The notes: generated from the sequence alone by a model not told the origin. A stretch of 64,000 bases of DNA from Treponema_C sp050937815 (GCF_050937815.1 NZ_JACDIJ010000006.1:65617-129616); one strand, 5' to 3'. Positions 15,405 to 24,595 are shown, numbered from the stretch's first letter. Numbers and translations are program-made.

Positions 15405-16679
15405 TCAATTTTTTAAACATCCGATGGGAACAACGAGGATACCGTCTTCGCGCTTGTAGGCATATTGTCCTACGCCGGTTAAAACCATTAAAAACGCCGG
15501 TTCTTTCATTTTTACGGTGTCGATTTTATCCCGCAGTTTTAAAAGATTGACCGCCCCTTCATTGATAAAATTATCGCCGCCGAGTTTTATTTCAATCAAG
15601 CCGTAGGAGCCGTTTCTTAAATGAAGGACGGTATCGCATTCGAGGTTCGCATTATCCCTATAGTGATACACCGAACCGTCAAGGCTTTCGGCAAAAACGC
15701 GCAAATCGCGTACGCACAGTGTTTCAAAAAACAATCCGAATGTTTTTAAATCGTTTATAAGGTCTTCAGGCCCGATTCCCAAACTCGCTGCGGCAATGGA
15801 CGGGTCTACATAGTATCTGGTGTCCGATGTTCTGATTGCGGCCTTTGAGCGGAGATTCGGATTCCATGCGGGCATATCTTCCACAACAAATATTTTTTTT
15901 AAGGCGCTGATATATGTTTGTACGGTATCTTCATTAACGGTTTCAACGTCGTTTGCCGCTATATCCTGAGCAATTAGCGTATAGGCGGCTTGACTGCCCT
16001 GATTTCTTGCATAGGACTGCATGATTTTTTTTACGCGCTCGGGATTTTTATTGATGCCGTCGGCACGGTTTATGTCCGATTTGACAACCGCGTCATAATA
16101 GTCGAAAGCTTGCTGTAAGGCGGCTTCTCTTTTTAAATCGACTGATTGAGGCCAGCCGCCGCGGCAGACAAGAAAAGCCAGCTGTTCGATAGAAAGTTTG
16201 TTTTCACCGTCAATATTCACATTTCCGGCAAACAATTCTTTAAGGCTGACTTCACCGCTCGATTCGAGCGATTCATACAAACTCATAGGTCTCATTGTCA
16301 GCCATGTAAACCTTCCGGTTCCCGAATGGGTTATTTCTTTTGTGTCGGGCGGTACTGCCGAACCGGTAAGGATAAACTGCCCCGTTTTGCCGCGCGTGTC
16401 GACTTCGTACCTCACCGCATCCCACAAAACAGGGGCTATTTGCCATTCATCGATGAGGCGCGGCGTATCTCCTTTTAAAAGCCGCTGAGGATTGAGTTTT
16501 GCAAGATTTATGTTTTGTTCTTTTGTTTGCGGATTATCCATCCTTAAAACACTGCCGGCTTTTTGAAGGGCGGTTGTCGTTTTACCGCACCATTTAGGGC
16601 CTTCAATCAATACCGCCCCCTTAGCTTCAAGCTTTTTTTGCAGCATTTCATCTACAATGCGGGGTTTATAGGATTTCAT
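15405..16679 (-). CDS. AAA_14 / DUF4143 family ATPase
   Basis: 424 residues. Walker A GPKWCGKTT (about residue 27), Walker B-like PRLIDEWQ (about 93), sensor LTGSA, then a DUF4143-type C-terminal half ending with a restriction-like DUF fold (SYGLIEIKLGG near 375). Such ATPases are common, often multi-copy, and of unsettled function; some sit in defence or mobile contexts. It stands alone. The upstream region has a TATAAT -10 that ends 6 nt before the ATG, no Shine-Dalgarno, and three 23-bp repeats that overlap the -35, suggesting a leaderless, possibly autoregulated message. Confidence 0.88.
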   Translation of the reverse strand: MKSYKPRIVDEMLQKKLEAKGAVLIEGPKWCGKTTTALQKAGSVLRMDNPQTKEQNINLAKLNPQRLLKGDTPRLIDEWQIAPVLWDAVRYEVDTRGKTGQFILTGSAVPPDTKEITHSGTGRFTWLTMRPMSLYESLESSGEVSLKELFAGNVNIDGENKLSIEQLAFLVCRGGWPQSVDLKREAALQQAFDYYDAVVKSDINRADGINKNPERVKKIMQSYARNQGSQAAYTLIAQDIAANDVETVNEDTVQTYISALKKIFVVEDMPAWNPNLRSKAAIRTSDTRYYVDPSIAAASLGIGPEDLINDLKTFGLFFETLCVRDLRVFAESLDGSVYHYRDNANLECDTVLHLRNGSYGLIEIKLGGDNFINEGAVNLLKLRDKIDTVKMKEPAFLMVLTGVGQYAYKREDGILVVPIGCLKN

Positions 16680-16685
16680 ACCTAC

Positions 16686-16713
16686 ATTATACAGTTTTTC
16701 GGCGTTTTGTAAA
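16686..16713 (-). promoter_or_regulatory. leaderless promoter of the AAA_14 ATPase gene
   Basis: TTTACA, 16 bp, TATAAT, then GTAGGT and the ATG at 16679 on the minus strand. The -35 is inside the first 23-bp repeat. Confidence 0.65.
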
Positions 16714-16758
16714 GATTTTTTTCGGCGTTTTGTAAGGTTTTTTTTCGGCGTTTTGTAA
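16695..16758. repeat. three 23-bp direct repeats upstream of the ATPase gene
   Basis: TTTTTCGGCGTTTTGTAA occurs three times with the CGGCG cores at 16700, 16723 and 16746, a strict 23-bp period (about two helical turns). All copies are in the promoter region of the minus-strand ATPase gene, like operator iterons. Confidence 0.8.
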
Positions 16759-16793
16759 AATTCAAATGCTGCACAAACAGCCGAAAAAACGCT

Positions 16794-17324
16794 TTACTCG
16801 GAATCAAAATCGATAAGGGTACGCACGGGAGTCGGCGCCAACACTTCTCTGTGTTTTAAAAAGGGCAGCCCGACCACGCCGAAAAATTCGGCAACGGAAG
16901 CACCGGCCTGTTCCAATATCGTTTTAACGGCATTCAGGGTTCCCCCGGTCGCTATTAAATCGTCAATAACCAAAATACGCTGACCTTCTTTTATGTCGCT
17001 TTTATGGATTTCGATTTCGGCGGTGCCGTATTCCAACTGATAACTGCATGACCATTTTTCGCCGGGAAGCTTGCCTTTTTTACGGACCAAAATCAGGGGT
17101 ATTCCCATACGGTCGGCAAAGGGAGCTGCAAAAATAAAGCCCCGCGATTCCACACCTGCAACGGCATCTATTTTTTCATTGCGGTATATATCGACCATCG
17201 CGTCTATACAAAAGCGGAAAGCTTCGGGGTTTACCAAAATGCCCGTAATATCGTAAAACAAAATACCCGGCTTCGGAAAATCCGGCACACGGCGCAAAGC
17301 GCGGTCAAGAATCGTTACGTCCAT
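16794..17324 (-). CDS. apt: adenine phosphoribosyltransferase
   Basis: 176 residues, the typical size. It salvages adenine with PRPP to AMP. Visible are DFPKPGILFYDIT (about 15), the AVAGVESRGFIFA strand (about 55), the flexible loop RKKGKLPGEKW and the PRPP motif VIDDLIATGGT (about 123-133). It follows tyrA by 12 bp, but its own promoter lies in the tyrA 3' end and ends 6 nt before the ATG, with no Shine-Dalgarno, so it can be made separately as a leaderless message. Confidence 0.96.
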   Translation of the reverse strand: MDVTILDRALRRVPDFPKPGILFYDITGILVNPEAFRFCIDAMVDIYRNEKIDAVAGVESRGFIFAAPFADRMGIPLILVRKKGKLPGEKWSCSYQLEYGTAEIEIHKSDIKEGQRILVIDDLIATGGTLNAVKTILEQAGASVAEFFGVVGLPFLKHREVLAPTPVRTLIDFDSE

Positions 17325-17330
17325 AAAGCT

Positions 17331-17359
17331 ATCATACTATTTTAGCGTACTCATTGCAA
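17331..17359 (-). promoter_or_regulatory. leaderless apt promoter inside the tyrA 3' end
   Basis: TTGCAA, 17 bp, TATGAT, then AGCTTT and the ATG at 17324 on the minus strand. The -35 shares the TTGCAA form seen for glnA and the gene at 48746. Confidence 0.6.
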
Positions 17360-18239
17360 TACGCTTTTCCCGTATCTTTTTTAAAAAAGCGCAGAGTTTT
17401 TCCTTTTCGCCCTCTTGGATTAAGAGGCGCAGTTTTGCAAGAGATTGTTCGAATTGTCCGATATGCAAAAGTAAAGCTTCATCGTTTTCACAAAAAAGTT
17501 CCGTCCACAAGGGGGCGTTAATCATTGCAATACGGGTTAAATCCTCGTAACTGCCCCCGCCGAATGCGGTAATTTCCGTATCTTCGGCACTGTCTACAAG
17601 GGCGGAGGCGATAACATGGCAAAGCTGGGAGGTAAAGGCGATTTTACGGTCGTGGGTTGCCCCGTCGGTGTGTATAATGCGGCCGAACCCCATAGCCTTT
17701 ATAATGCGCAGCAGAGTATCGGAAGCGGACTTATCCTGCACAGGAGAACTTATTACAATATAATTGCGTCCTGTAAATATATCGGCGGACGAATGTTCAT
17801 AACCTTCTTTTTCGCTTCCGGCCATGGGATGACCCAAAATAAGATGCACGTCGCGCCGCTTAAATGTGCCGATCCGTTTTTCCGCCGCTTTTTTTACGCC
17901 GCCTATGTCGGTTATCAGGGCGCCCGCTTTAAACGAAGCTTCATGCTTTAATATAAAATCGGCGGTAAGACGGGGATACAGGCATATAAACACAACATCG
18001 CAGTTCTCAAGCATATTGCCTGCCTGCTCGGCCGTAAACGCTTCATCTATCGTGCCGTCGGCAAGGGCTTGATTCAGCACCTGTCCGTTTGTGTCGCAGG
18101 CGAAAATCTTCGACGCTTTAATATCCTCATCGGCACAACAGGCTACGGAATCGGGTAATGAAGCGCGGCTGAAACGGCGCACAGCCTTTGCTAAAGAACC
18201 GCCCATAAGACCCAAGCCGACAAAACCGTATACTTTCAC
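17337..18239 (-). CDS. tyrA: prephenate dehydrogenase
   Basis: 300 residues. It converts prephenate to 4-hydroxyphenylpyruvate in tyrosine synthesis, using NAD(P). The N-terminal Rossmann motif GFVGLGLMGGSLAKA (about 5-19), the TDIGGVKKAAEKR segment (about 120) and GHPMAGSEKEGYEHSS (about 145-160) are family hallmarks. No chorismate mutase or ACT domain is attached. Its ATG overlaps the aroF stop (ATGA), so translation is coupled to the first enzyme of the aromatic pathway. Confidence 0.93.
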   Translation of the reverse strand: MKVYGFVGLGLMGGSLAKAVRRFSRASLPDSVACCADEDIKASKIFACDTNGQVLNQALADGTIDEAFTAEQAGNMLENCDVVFICLYPRLTADFILKHEASFKAGALITDIGGVKKAAEKRIGTFKRRDVHLILGHPMAGSEKEGYEHSSADIFTGRNYIVISSPVQDKSASDTLLRIIKAMGFGRIIHTDGATHDRKIAFTSQLCHVIASALVDSAEDTEITAFGGGSYEDLTRIAMINAPLWTELFCENDEALLLHIGQFEQSLAKLRLLIQEGEKEKLCAFLKKIREKRIAMSTLK

Positions 18240-19288
18240 AGGGAGCGCCCCTCAGCTTGCGCATATTTTTTTAATGACTGCATAATTTCATCGAATTCGA
18301 AAGGGGTAACGGCCTGTTCTCCGTCGCAAAGGGCGCATGAAGGGTTGTTGTGCACTTCAATCATCACACCGTCCGCCCCTACGGCAAAGGCGGCTTTCGA
18401 CAGGGTATGCACCATCCAGTTTATGCCGCATGCGTGGCTCGGATCTATAATCACGGGCAAGTGCGTTACTTTTTTAAGGTAGGGAACGGCGCTTACGTCA
18501 AGGGTATTGCGCGTGTACGAATCGAAGGTGCGGATACCGCGTTCGCATAAAATAACGCGCTCGTTTCCCGATGCCATAATGTATTCGGCGGACATAAGCA
18601 GTTCTTTTATCGTAGCCGAAAGACCGCGCTTAAGCAAAATCGGTTTGCCGCAGCCGCCCAGCTCTTTTAATAAATCAAAGTTTTGCATATTGCGCGCGCC
18701 GACTTGAATCACATCCACATCGCGGAATTCGTCCAAATGCCTGATATTCATAAGTTCGGTTACAATCGGAAGCCCCGTCGCTTTTTTTGCGGCTTCCAAA
18801 AGCCGGATGCCTTCGGCGCCCAAGCCCTGAAAGGCATAGGGAGAAGTACGCGGTTTAAAAGCCCCGCCGCGCAAAAAGCCCGCACCGCTTTTTTTTACTT
18901 CTTCGGCAATCGAGGTAAGCTGTGCTTCGCTTTCAACCGAACAGGGGCCGGCAATAACGGCAAAACCTCCGCCTCCGAAACGGCGGGAAGATGCCGTATG
19001 CGGGGAAACTTCCCCTGCCGAATCCGGCAAACCGCATTCTATGACCGTATCGTCCGGATGGAATTTGCGGTTGGCCATCTTATAGGGCTCCTGCACGCGA
19101 ACAACCTGAGCGACAACGTCATGAGCGCGTAACGTTTCCTCGCTCATACGCGAAGTATCTCCTATGAGCCCTACAATCGTAGTATTTTCTCCGCGCGAAA
19201 CGTGAACATCGGTTCCCTTTGTTTTTAAAAACGCAAGAAAATCGTCCAAGTCTTTTTCGTTTGTACGAGGTTTTATAACGATAATCAT
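18236..19288 (-). CDS. aroF: 3-deoxy-7-phosphoheptulonate synthase (AroF-like, type I-beta)
   Basis: 350 residues. It joins phosphoenolpyruvate and erythrose 4-phosphate to open the shikimate pathway. Residues 1-70 form the ferredoxin-like regulatory domain of the Thermotoga/Bacillus I-beta class; the barrel follows with AVIAGPCSVES (about 109), FLRGGAFKPRTSPYAFQG (about 134), ILLKRG (about 205), and DPSHACG (about 290). Start ATG has GGGGGAG 5 nt upstream. It overlaps tyrA by 4 bp and follows tsaD by 51 bp. Feedback control by tyrosine or phenylalanine via the N-terminal domain is likely from the family. Confidence 0.94.
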   Translation of the reverse strand: MIIVIKPRTNEKDLDDFLAFLKTKGTDVHVSRGENTTIVGLIGDTSRMSEETLRAHDVVAQVVRVQEPYKMANRKFHPDDTVIECGLPDSAGEVSPHTASSRRFGGGGFAVIAGPCSVESEAQLTSIAEEVKKSGAGFLRGGAFKPRTSPYAFQGLGAEGIRLLEAAKKATGLPIVTELMNIRHLDEFRDVDVIQVGARNMQNFDLLKELGGCGKPILLKRGLSATIKELLMSAEYIMASGNERVILCERGIRTFDSYTRNTLDVSAVPYLKKVTHLPVIIDPSHACGINWMVHTLSKAAFAVGADGVMIEVHNNPSCALCDGEQAVTPFEFDEIMQSLKKYAQAEGRSL

Positions 19289-19339
19289 AAGCTCCCCCTT
19301 GAAATATAAATCAATTACAAAAACCGCACGTATTCATCA

Positions 19340-20359
19340 TTACGTACGCAGTGCGCTTTTTTTAAATCCGCTCACCCTGGCCGAAGCGGTGGTATTCCAC
19401 GGGCTGGTATCCCCGCGTTCAAGATAGCGGTATCCTACTCCGGCAATCATTGCACCGTTGTCGGTACATAATTTAAGAGAAGGAAAAATACAGCGCAAAT
19501 CGCTCCGCTCGGCAAGAAGGGCGCGAAGGCGCGAATTGGCGGCAACGCCGCCGCCTGCGACAATCGTTTTTAAGCCCGTATCGTCAACGGCTTTAAAAAG
19601 ACGGCTTAATAAAATCTTGACCGCCGTTTCCTGAAAAGAGGCGGCAATATTTTCGGGCGTTTTTTCAAAATCGGGATTCCAAAAACGGTCGATTTGATTT
19701 ATAACGGCGGTTTTTAAACCCGAATACGACACATCGTAGCAAAAGTCTCCCTTATGAAGAGAGGGAAGCGGGAAATGAGCCGCCTGAGGGTTGCCGTTTT
19801 TTGCAAGCTTATCTATAATAACACCCCCCGGATAACCGAAACCGTAAAATTTTGCCACCTTGTCGAATGCTTCTCCTGCGGCATCGTCAACCGTTGTGCC
19901 GAGCACCTCTATGTCGTCAAAGCCGGATACCTTGCAAATAATACTGTGGCCGCCCGAAACCAAAAGTCCCAAATACGGATATTCGATATCCTGCTCAAGA
20001 TGGGCGGCATACAAGTGGCCGAGCATGTGATTTACCGCAATAAAGGGTTTATTAAGCGACCATGCAAGGGTCTTTGCAAAGGTCAAGCCGACCAAAAGAG
20101 AGCCCATAAGACCGGGACGGTTTGTTGCGGCGACCGCATCGATATCGGATACGTGTAAGCCTGCTTCATCGAGGGCGCGGCGCACTACAGGTAAAATCCA
20201 TTCGGCATGTTTGCGGCTTGCAATTTCGGGCACAACGCCATTGTATATTTCGTGAAAAGGAATCTGCGTCGCGACAACGTTGCTTAATATATGCCGCCCG
20301 TCTTCGACTATAGCGGCCGACGTTTCGTCGCAGGAAGATTCTATACCCAATACTTTCAT
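19340..20359 (-). CDS. tsaD: tRNA N6-threonylcarbamoyladenosine transferase subunit TsaD
   Basis: 339 residues. With TsaB, TsaE and others it transfers the threonylcarbamoyl group to A37 of ANN-decoding tRNAs. Diagnostic motifs are GIESSCDETSAA at the N-terminus, the metal-site HMLGHLYAAHLE (about 110), LLVSGGHS (about 132), GEAFDKVAK (about 161), AGGGVAANSRLR (about 267) and CTDNGAMIA (about 296). Start ATG with AGAGG 8 nt upstream. It lies 10 bp after the deacetylase-like gene and upstream of aroF on the same strand. Confidence 0.96.
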   Translation of the reverse strand: MKVLGIESSCDETSAAIVEDGRHILSNVVATQIPFHEIYNGVVPEIASRKHAEWILPVVRRALDEAGLHVSDIDAVAATNRPGLMGSLLVGLTFAKTLAWSLNKPFIAVNHMLGHLYAAHLEQDIEYPYLGLLVSGGHSIICKVSGFDDIEVLGTTVDDAAGEAFDKVAKFYGFGYPGGVIIDKLAKNGNPQAAHFPLPSLHKGDFCYDVSYSGLKTAVINQIDRFWNPDFEKTPENIAASFQETAVKILLSRLFKAVDDTGLKTIVAGGGVAANSRLRALLAERSDLRCIFPSLKLCTDNGAMIAGVGYRYLERGDTSPWNTTASARVSGFKKSALRT

Positions 20360-20369
20360 ATATGCCTCT

Positions 20370-21407
20370 TTATTTTTTCATACGGCTGAGCGTCGTAAAT
20401 ACATAGCCTTGCTTTTGCAAGTCCGCGTACATTTCATTCAGCAATGCGGCAAGGGGCGGTGTCTGTACATGTCCTATCATAATCGCATAGCCTTTTTTGT
20501 CGGCAATGGCAAGCCCCTTTTCAATCATCGCACGCATTTCCGCCTTTACCGGCTTATTGTCCAAAAAAACGTCCCGTTCCCATATATGCATACCGCGCTC
20601 CATAGCCGCAAAGGGAGCCTGTGTTTTTGAACTGGTGCGCGAATCCAAAAAAATGATTTTTTCGTCTATGCACACATCAAGGACCGCTCCGATAAGATTG
20701 CGGTCGGCGGTAATAAGAGAACCCTCGTGGTTGTTCATTCCCGCAATAGGCCCTATTTCGGCAATATTTTTACGCACAATGCGTGCGGCTTCTCCGGTAG
20801 TCATATCGGGCTGAATGGAGCCGGGACCCGGATTGATTGAAAGGTCTACGGCCTGCATGGGCTGATGTAAAAACACTTCTTTTCCGGCCGCTCTTACGGC
20901 ATCGGCGGTTGTCTTCGATTCGGGCAATCCCGGCAGCACCGCAATTGTGATGGGAAAGGGCAGCTGTAAAAAAAGCTTTGCCTGTTTTAAACTGTTTCCC
21001 GCATCATCGAAAATAAAGATAAGCTTACCGCTTTTTTTAGCGGGAGGCTGTACCGGCGGCGGTTTATCATCCGGCTTTTTCGGGCTGTCCGGCACCGCGG
21101 GAACAATCTTATCGCTCGGACGCGGCGCAAGTGCCAAAGCGTCTCCGGAAGAAGTACCTTTTTTTTCCGTTTGGACCGAAGATGGAGGCGTTTGCAATTC
21201 TCCTGTCTGTTTTTTTGAAATTTCGGTTGAAGCGGTCTGAGAAGCGGGCGGCGTTTCGGTATGGACGCCTGCTTGTTCTTTAGGAGTTTTTTTCGGATTA
21301 AGCGCTATACTGAAAAAAAGTACCGCAAAGCCTGCAATAATTAAAGCCGTACCTATAAGCGCTGATTTTCGCTTGGAAATTTTAACTTGCGGAGATTTTT
21401 TTTTCAT
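20370..21407 (-). CDS. divergent polysaccharide deacetylase (YibQ/DUF610 family), membrane-anchored
   Basis: 345 residues. One N-terminal membrane helix (about 15-33), a long low-complexity Pro/Ser/Thr/Lys linker (about 40-125), then a catalytic-type domain from about 128 with FIFDDAG, ITIAVLPG, KEVFLHQPMQ, GMNNHEGS and FLDSRTS, the hallmarks of the divergent deacetylase family. It should act in the periplasm on an unknown envelope glycan. A good promoter (TTGACA, 17 bp, TATTAT) sits so close that the leader would be about 3 nt, and no Shine-Dalgarno is present. Leads the tsaD-aroF-tyrA gene string. Confidence 0.88.
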   Translation of the reverse strand: MKKKSPQVKISKRKSALIGTALIIAGFAVLFFSIALNPKKTPKEQAGVHTETPPASQTASTEISKKQTGELQTPPSSVQTEKKGTSSGDALALAPRPSDKIVPAVPDSPKKPDDKPPPVQPPAKKSGKLIFIFDDAGNSLKQAKLFLQLPFPITIAVLPGLPESKTTADAVRAAGKEVFLHQPMQAVDLSINPGPGSIQPDMTTGEAARIVRKNIAEIGPIAGMNNHEGSLITADRNLIGAVLDVCIDEKIIFLDSRTSSKTQAPFAAMERGMHIWERDVFLDNKPVKAEMRAMIEKGLAIADKKGYAIMIGHVQTPPLAALLNEMYADLQKQGYVFTTLSRMKK

Positions 21408-21417
21408 ACAGGAATTT

Positions 21418-21446
21418 ATAATAACCTTTTATAAAGCCGCTGTCAA
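21418..21446 (-). promoter_or_regulatory. near-leaderless promoter of the deacetylase gene
   Basis: TTGACA, 17 bp, TATTAT on the minus strand with 10 nt to the ATG at 21407; predicted leader about 3 nt. Confidence 0.55.
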
Positions 21447-21462
21447 TCGGAGCTTTTAACGC

Positions 21463-22278
21463 TTATAAAACGGCACATTTATTTAAAACTTTTCGCATGT
21501 TTGCCCGTCCCCGCATTTCAAGCTGACGTACAGCTTCGGCGGATATGCCTAATTTATAGCTGATTTGCCGCAACGTGATTTTTTCACCGTTTATAGAAGC
21601 TCTGTACTTATTTAATAACACCAAGCATTCGCGTTTGGGTAAAAGCCGAATTAAATTTTCACATTGTTCTTGGCTTATTCGATTTAAAATCTTTGTTTCG
21701 GGCGATTCCGACGAGTCCGGCAATAAGTCGGAAAAAGTTACTTCTCCGGCAGGATCGACTTTTTCCTCTAAACTGATAACGGCATATTTGTATTGAAGCA
21801 GTTTTTCTACGGCTTTTTCTTCCATGTTTAAAAATAATGCAAGCTCCCGTATTGTCGGATTACGGTGAAAGTGTTGCCGCAATTCTTCTTCTGCAGTTAC
21901 AAGCATGCGTATTGATTCTTCTTTCATCGCCGGCAAAGGAATTGCCGTATCTTTTAAACGTATATATCGCGTTATATGTTGGACAATCCACATATATGCA
22001 TAAGTTGAAAATCGTGTGTTAAAGGAAGGATTAAATTTTTCAACTGCGGTCATCAGTCCCATATTTCCTTCTTGTATAATATCCATAATGGGAACGGATG
22101 TGTTTACATATTTAAATGCAATTGAAATAACTAAACGTAAATTGGCATTGATAAGCGTTTGCGCGGCTTTTTTATCTCCCCTTTGGATTTTATACGCACA
22201 TATTTTTTCTTGCTCGGGCGAAAGCAAAGGAAACTTTTTTATTTGATTAATGTACATACGATAAAGGTTTTGTTCCAT
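21463..22278 (-). CDS. RNA polymerase sigma-70 family factor (group 2-like)
   Basis: 271 residues, lacking region 1.1. Region 2 spans about 30-105 (LINANLRLVISIAFKY, MDIIQEGNMGLMTAVEKFNP, TRFSTYAYMWIVQHITRYI), region 3 about 110-190, and region 4 about 205-262 with a helix-turn-helix (TLRQISYKLGISAEAVRQLEMRG). That makes it a full group 2 factor (RpoS/SigB-like in size), not the housekeeping RpoD and not an ECF factor. Start ATG with GGGAG 8 nt upstream. No anti-sigma gene is nearby. It may direct a stress or stationary programme. Confidence 0.9.
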   Translation of the reverse strand: MEQNLYRMYINQIKKFPLLSPEQEKICAYKIQRGDKKAAQTLINANLRLVISIAFKYVNTSVPIMDIIQEGNMGLMTAVEKFNPSFNTRFSTYAYMWIVQHITRYIRLKDTAIPLPAMKEESIRMLVTAEEELRQHFHRNPTIRELALFLNMEEKAVEKLLQYKYAVISLEEKVDPAGEVTFSDLLPDSSESPETKILNRISQEQCENLIRLLPKRECLVLLNKYRASINGEKITLRQISYKLGISAEAVRQLEMRGRANMRKVLNKCAVL

Positions 22279-22454
22279 ATCTATTTCTCCCGTTTTCTAT
22301 TACAAATATATGCAAGAACCGTGCCAAAAAATAAAACGGAGAAATATTTTTATTTCTTTATATTATATAAAAATAAAATATCTTTGAAAAAGAAAAAAAC
22401 AAAATATACAAAAGTATACGCTATAATTGTATGATTTTGTAGACAGTTTTTGTT

Positions 22455-23531
22455 TTATATTTCAATGGGATAGCGGTAACAAAAACCTCTGTTATCTCTA
22501 AAAATATATGCATTTTTGGAGGTTTCAACCCGCATATCGGAAAAGCGTGAATGCAATTGCAGTAAATTAAACTTTCCGCCTCCGCCCGGTATATCCACAC
22601 TGTATACGGGAGTAGACAGTCCCGATAATTCCGCCCGTAATTGTTCATATAATTTTAATCCTTCATCAATCGGAACGCGGAAATGAGAGGTTCCCGGAGC
22701 CAAATCGCCCTGAAAAAGATAGCCCGGCTTTATACCAAGTAAGGTTAATTCGGTAAACAAATCGCTAAGCACACTGAGGTTGTCGTTAATGCCGCGCAAA
22801 AGTACCGTTTGACTTTGCATCGGTATTCCGTTTTCCGCAAGCGCGGATAGGGCAGCATGGGCTTCGGGGGCAAAATCGGGAGAAAATTCGGCGGCATGGT
22901 TTATATGAGGAATAAGCCACAGCGGTTTATAAGCTTTTAGTAAGGCAAGCAGGCGCGGCGTAAAGCGTTCGGGCGCAAATACGGGGGCACGCGTACATAC
23001 GCGGATGAGCAAATCGGCTCGGCAAGAGCGTAAAGCGCCCAATAAAGCTTCAAGCTGCGTATCGGAGCCGGTCAAAGGGTCGCCGCCCGATAAAAGCACT
23101 TCCCGAACTTCACTGTGCGCCCCGATATATGCACAAAGTTCATCTATTTGCGCAGCGGAGGCAAACGGATAATCGAGGGCGGAACTGTTGCGGCGAAAGC
23201 AATAGCGGCAGCGGGCAAAACAGCGCCCCGTTGTTACAAAAAGGCAGCGGTTTTTATATTGATGAATAATGCGGTTTTTGTACTGCCCGTTTTTATGTTC
23301 GGTATTTTTACCGCATTCCGCGTGTACACTGTAAAGGGCCGAGCCGAGAGGATCATCGTTTTCATAGGGCAGCACAATGTTTTCTTTGTTCGAGGCGGCA
23401 AGTTGTTTCCGTAAGGCGTTCAATGCCTGCCCCGGCTTCGAATCCTGCGGGGATTTAAAAAGGGCGTGCTCAAGAGCCGCCTCAAGGCGTTCCATGACGG
23501 AACGCCAGTGGGGACTGATTTGTTCAATCAT
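22455..23531 (-). CDS. KamA-family radical SAM protein, EF-P lysine 2,3-aminomutase-like (EpmB)
   Basis: 358 residues. The radical-SAM cluster motif is CFARCRYC (about residue 103), followed by LLSGGDPL, and the C-terminal YSVDIPGGGGKF of KamA enzymes. At about 340-360 residues it is closer to EpmB, which makes beta-lysine for EF-P, than to fermentative lysine 2,3-aminomutase (about 415). No lysine fermentation genes or epmA are seen nearby. PLP-binding would be in the C-terminal third. The -10 TATAAT ends only 5 nt before the ATG and there is no Shine-Dalgarno. Confidence 0.85.
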   Translation of the reverse strand: MIEQISPHWRSVMERLEAALEHALFKSPQDSKPGQALNALRKQLAASNKENIVLPYENDDPLGSALYSVHAECGKNTEHKNGQYKNRIIHQYKNRCLFVTTGRCFARCRYCFRRNSSALDYPFASAAQIDELCAYIGAHSEVREVLLSGGDPLTGSDTQLEALLGALRSCRADLLIRVCTRAPVFAPERFTPRLLALLKAYKPLWLIPHINHAAEFSPDFAPEAHAALSALAENGIPMQSQTVLLRGINDNLSVLSDLFTELTLLGIKPGYLFQGDLAPGTSHFRVPIDEGLKLYEQLRAELSGLSTPVYSVDIPGGGGKFNLLQLHSRFSDMRVETSKNAYIFRDNRGFCYRYPIEI

Positions 23532-23536
23532 TATAT

Positions 23537-23542
23537 ATTATA
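23537..23542 (-). promoter_or_regulatory. -10 element, leaderless start of the KamA-family gene
   Basis: TATAAT, then ATATA and ATG (23531) on the minus strand. The -35 is not convincing in this AT-rich stretch. Confidence 0.45.
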
Positions 23543-23575
23543 AATTACAATATAAGTTAAAAACCGGGAGCTACG

Positions 23576-24595
23576 TTAAAAACTGTGTTTGTAGCTGAGC
23601 GCGATGCGGCTAAAATACCATTCGCGGCCGGTAAAGCCCAAATCTTCAATGAACATTTCTTTTGATTTTGTATATTCTTTTGCAAACCGGCGGCGGCTTG
23701 AAAATTGGAACTGGGTTGTAAGCGCATCTTTTTCGGAAAATTTAAAAACAAACACGGGACTTACCGCAATTTTCATAAAACCGGGATTCATATGATGATA
23801 TTGTTCGGCAAAATCTTTTTTTCCGTTAAACTGGCCGTCAAGCTCCGTTTGAACGGCGACGGTGTCCAATACGGGTACAAGCGGCATTTGGTATCCGATA
23901 ATAAAGTTTGCTCCATACTGCCAGCCGTTGATTTTTTCACCGCTTCCCTGATACAGCCAAGGATTGCCGTTTTCGCCGTCCGACGTAATGCCGCGGTACA
24001 TCACCTTGTAGGAATTATAAGTAATCACGTGATTCCAATCTCCCGGTACAACGGCGGCAAGGTCGAACATAAAGGCACCCTGAAACCATGCATCCCAGCG
24101 CGCGCTCTTAAAGGGAAGACTTTCATACGAACCGTATTTTTTTAATGTATCATCGTATTTAAGCGGATTCCATTTTGCAAGACCCTGAATGCCGATAAAA
24201 TCCCACGCGGCGCCGATAGACGTTCCGGCCGAAAAATTCAAAAAGGCAATAGGTGTAAAGCTTATTCCCAAAGCGGGGGCAATAGATACGGGACTTAATT
24301 CAAAATCCGCGTAAAAACGAAGTTTGTTGTCTTTTACAAGCGCATTTTCTCCGAAGGGAACGGGAATCGTATAACCGGCGGTTCCCGTTACACGGAACTC
24401 CAAACCGCTGTAAATACCGGTCATCGGCGCAAAATGAGCCTTTCCCGAAGTTCCGCTTTTATACGCGCTTTTGGGATAATAGGCAAAATCCGTTGTAACC
24501 GAAAAATCCCAGGGACTTTTTTCCTCGGCACTTTCGGCATATACGATGCCGAATAAAGCGAAAACCGCCAAACATACAAGTAGTGTCTTTTTCAT
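23576..24595 (-). CDS. outer-membrane beta-barrel protein
   Basis: 339 residues from ATG 24595-24593 (GGGAG 6 nt upstream; a longer frame is open but has no site). A signal peptide is clear (KKTLLVCLAVFALFGIVYA, cleavage after about residue 21). The mature part has alternating aromatic/polar strands (FRVTGTAGYTIPVPFG, LRFYADFELSP, FIIGYQMPLVP) and ends in Phe after YKHS, the BAM-recognised C-terminal strand of outer-membrane proteins. Treponemes carry several such barrels of unknown transport role. The 5' leader has an AAAAGTCAA/TTGACTTTT hairpin (24608-24644) next to the ribosome site, which may control translation. Confidence 0.8.
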   Translation of the reverse strand: MKKTLLVCLAVFALFGIVYAESAEEKSPWDFSVTTDFAYYPKSAYKSGTSGKAHFAPMTGIYSGLEFRVTGTAGYTIPVPFGENALVKDNKLRFYADFELSPVSIAPALGISFTPIAFLNFSAGTSIGAAWDFIGIQGLAKWNPLKYDDTLKKYGSYESLPFKSARWDAWFQGAFMFDLAAVVPGDWNHVITYNSYKVMYRGITSDGENGNPWLYQGSGEKINGWQYGANFIIGYQMPLVPVLDTVAVQTELDGQFNGKKDFAEQYHHMNPGFMKIAVSPVFVFKFSEKDALTTQFQFSSRRRFAKEYTKSKEMFIEDLGFTGREWYFSRIALSYKHSF

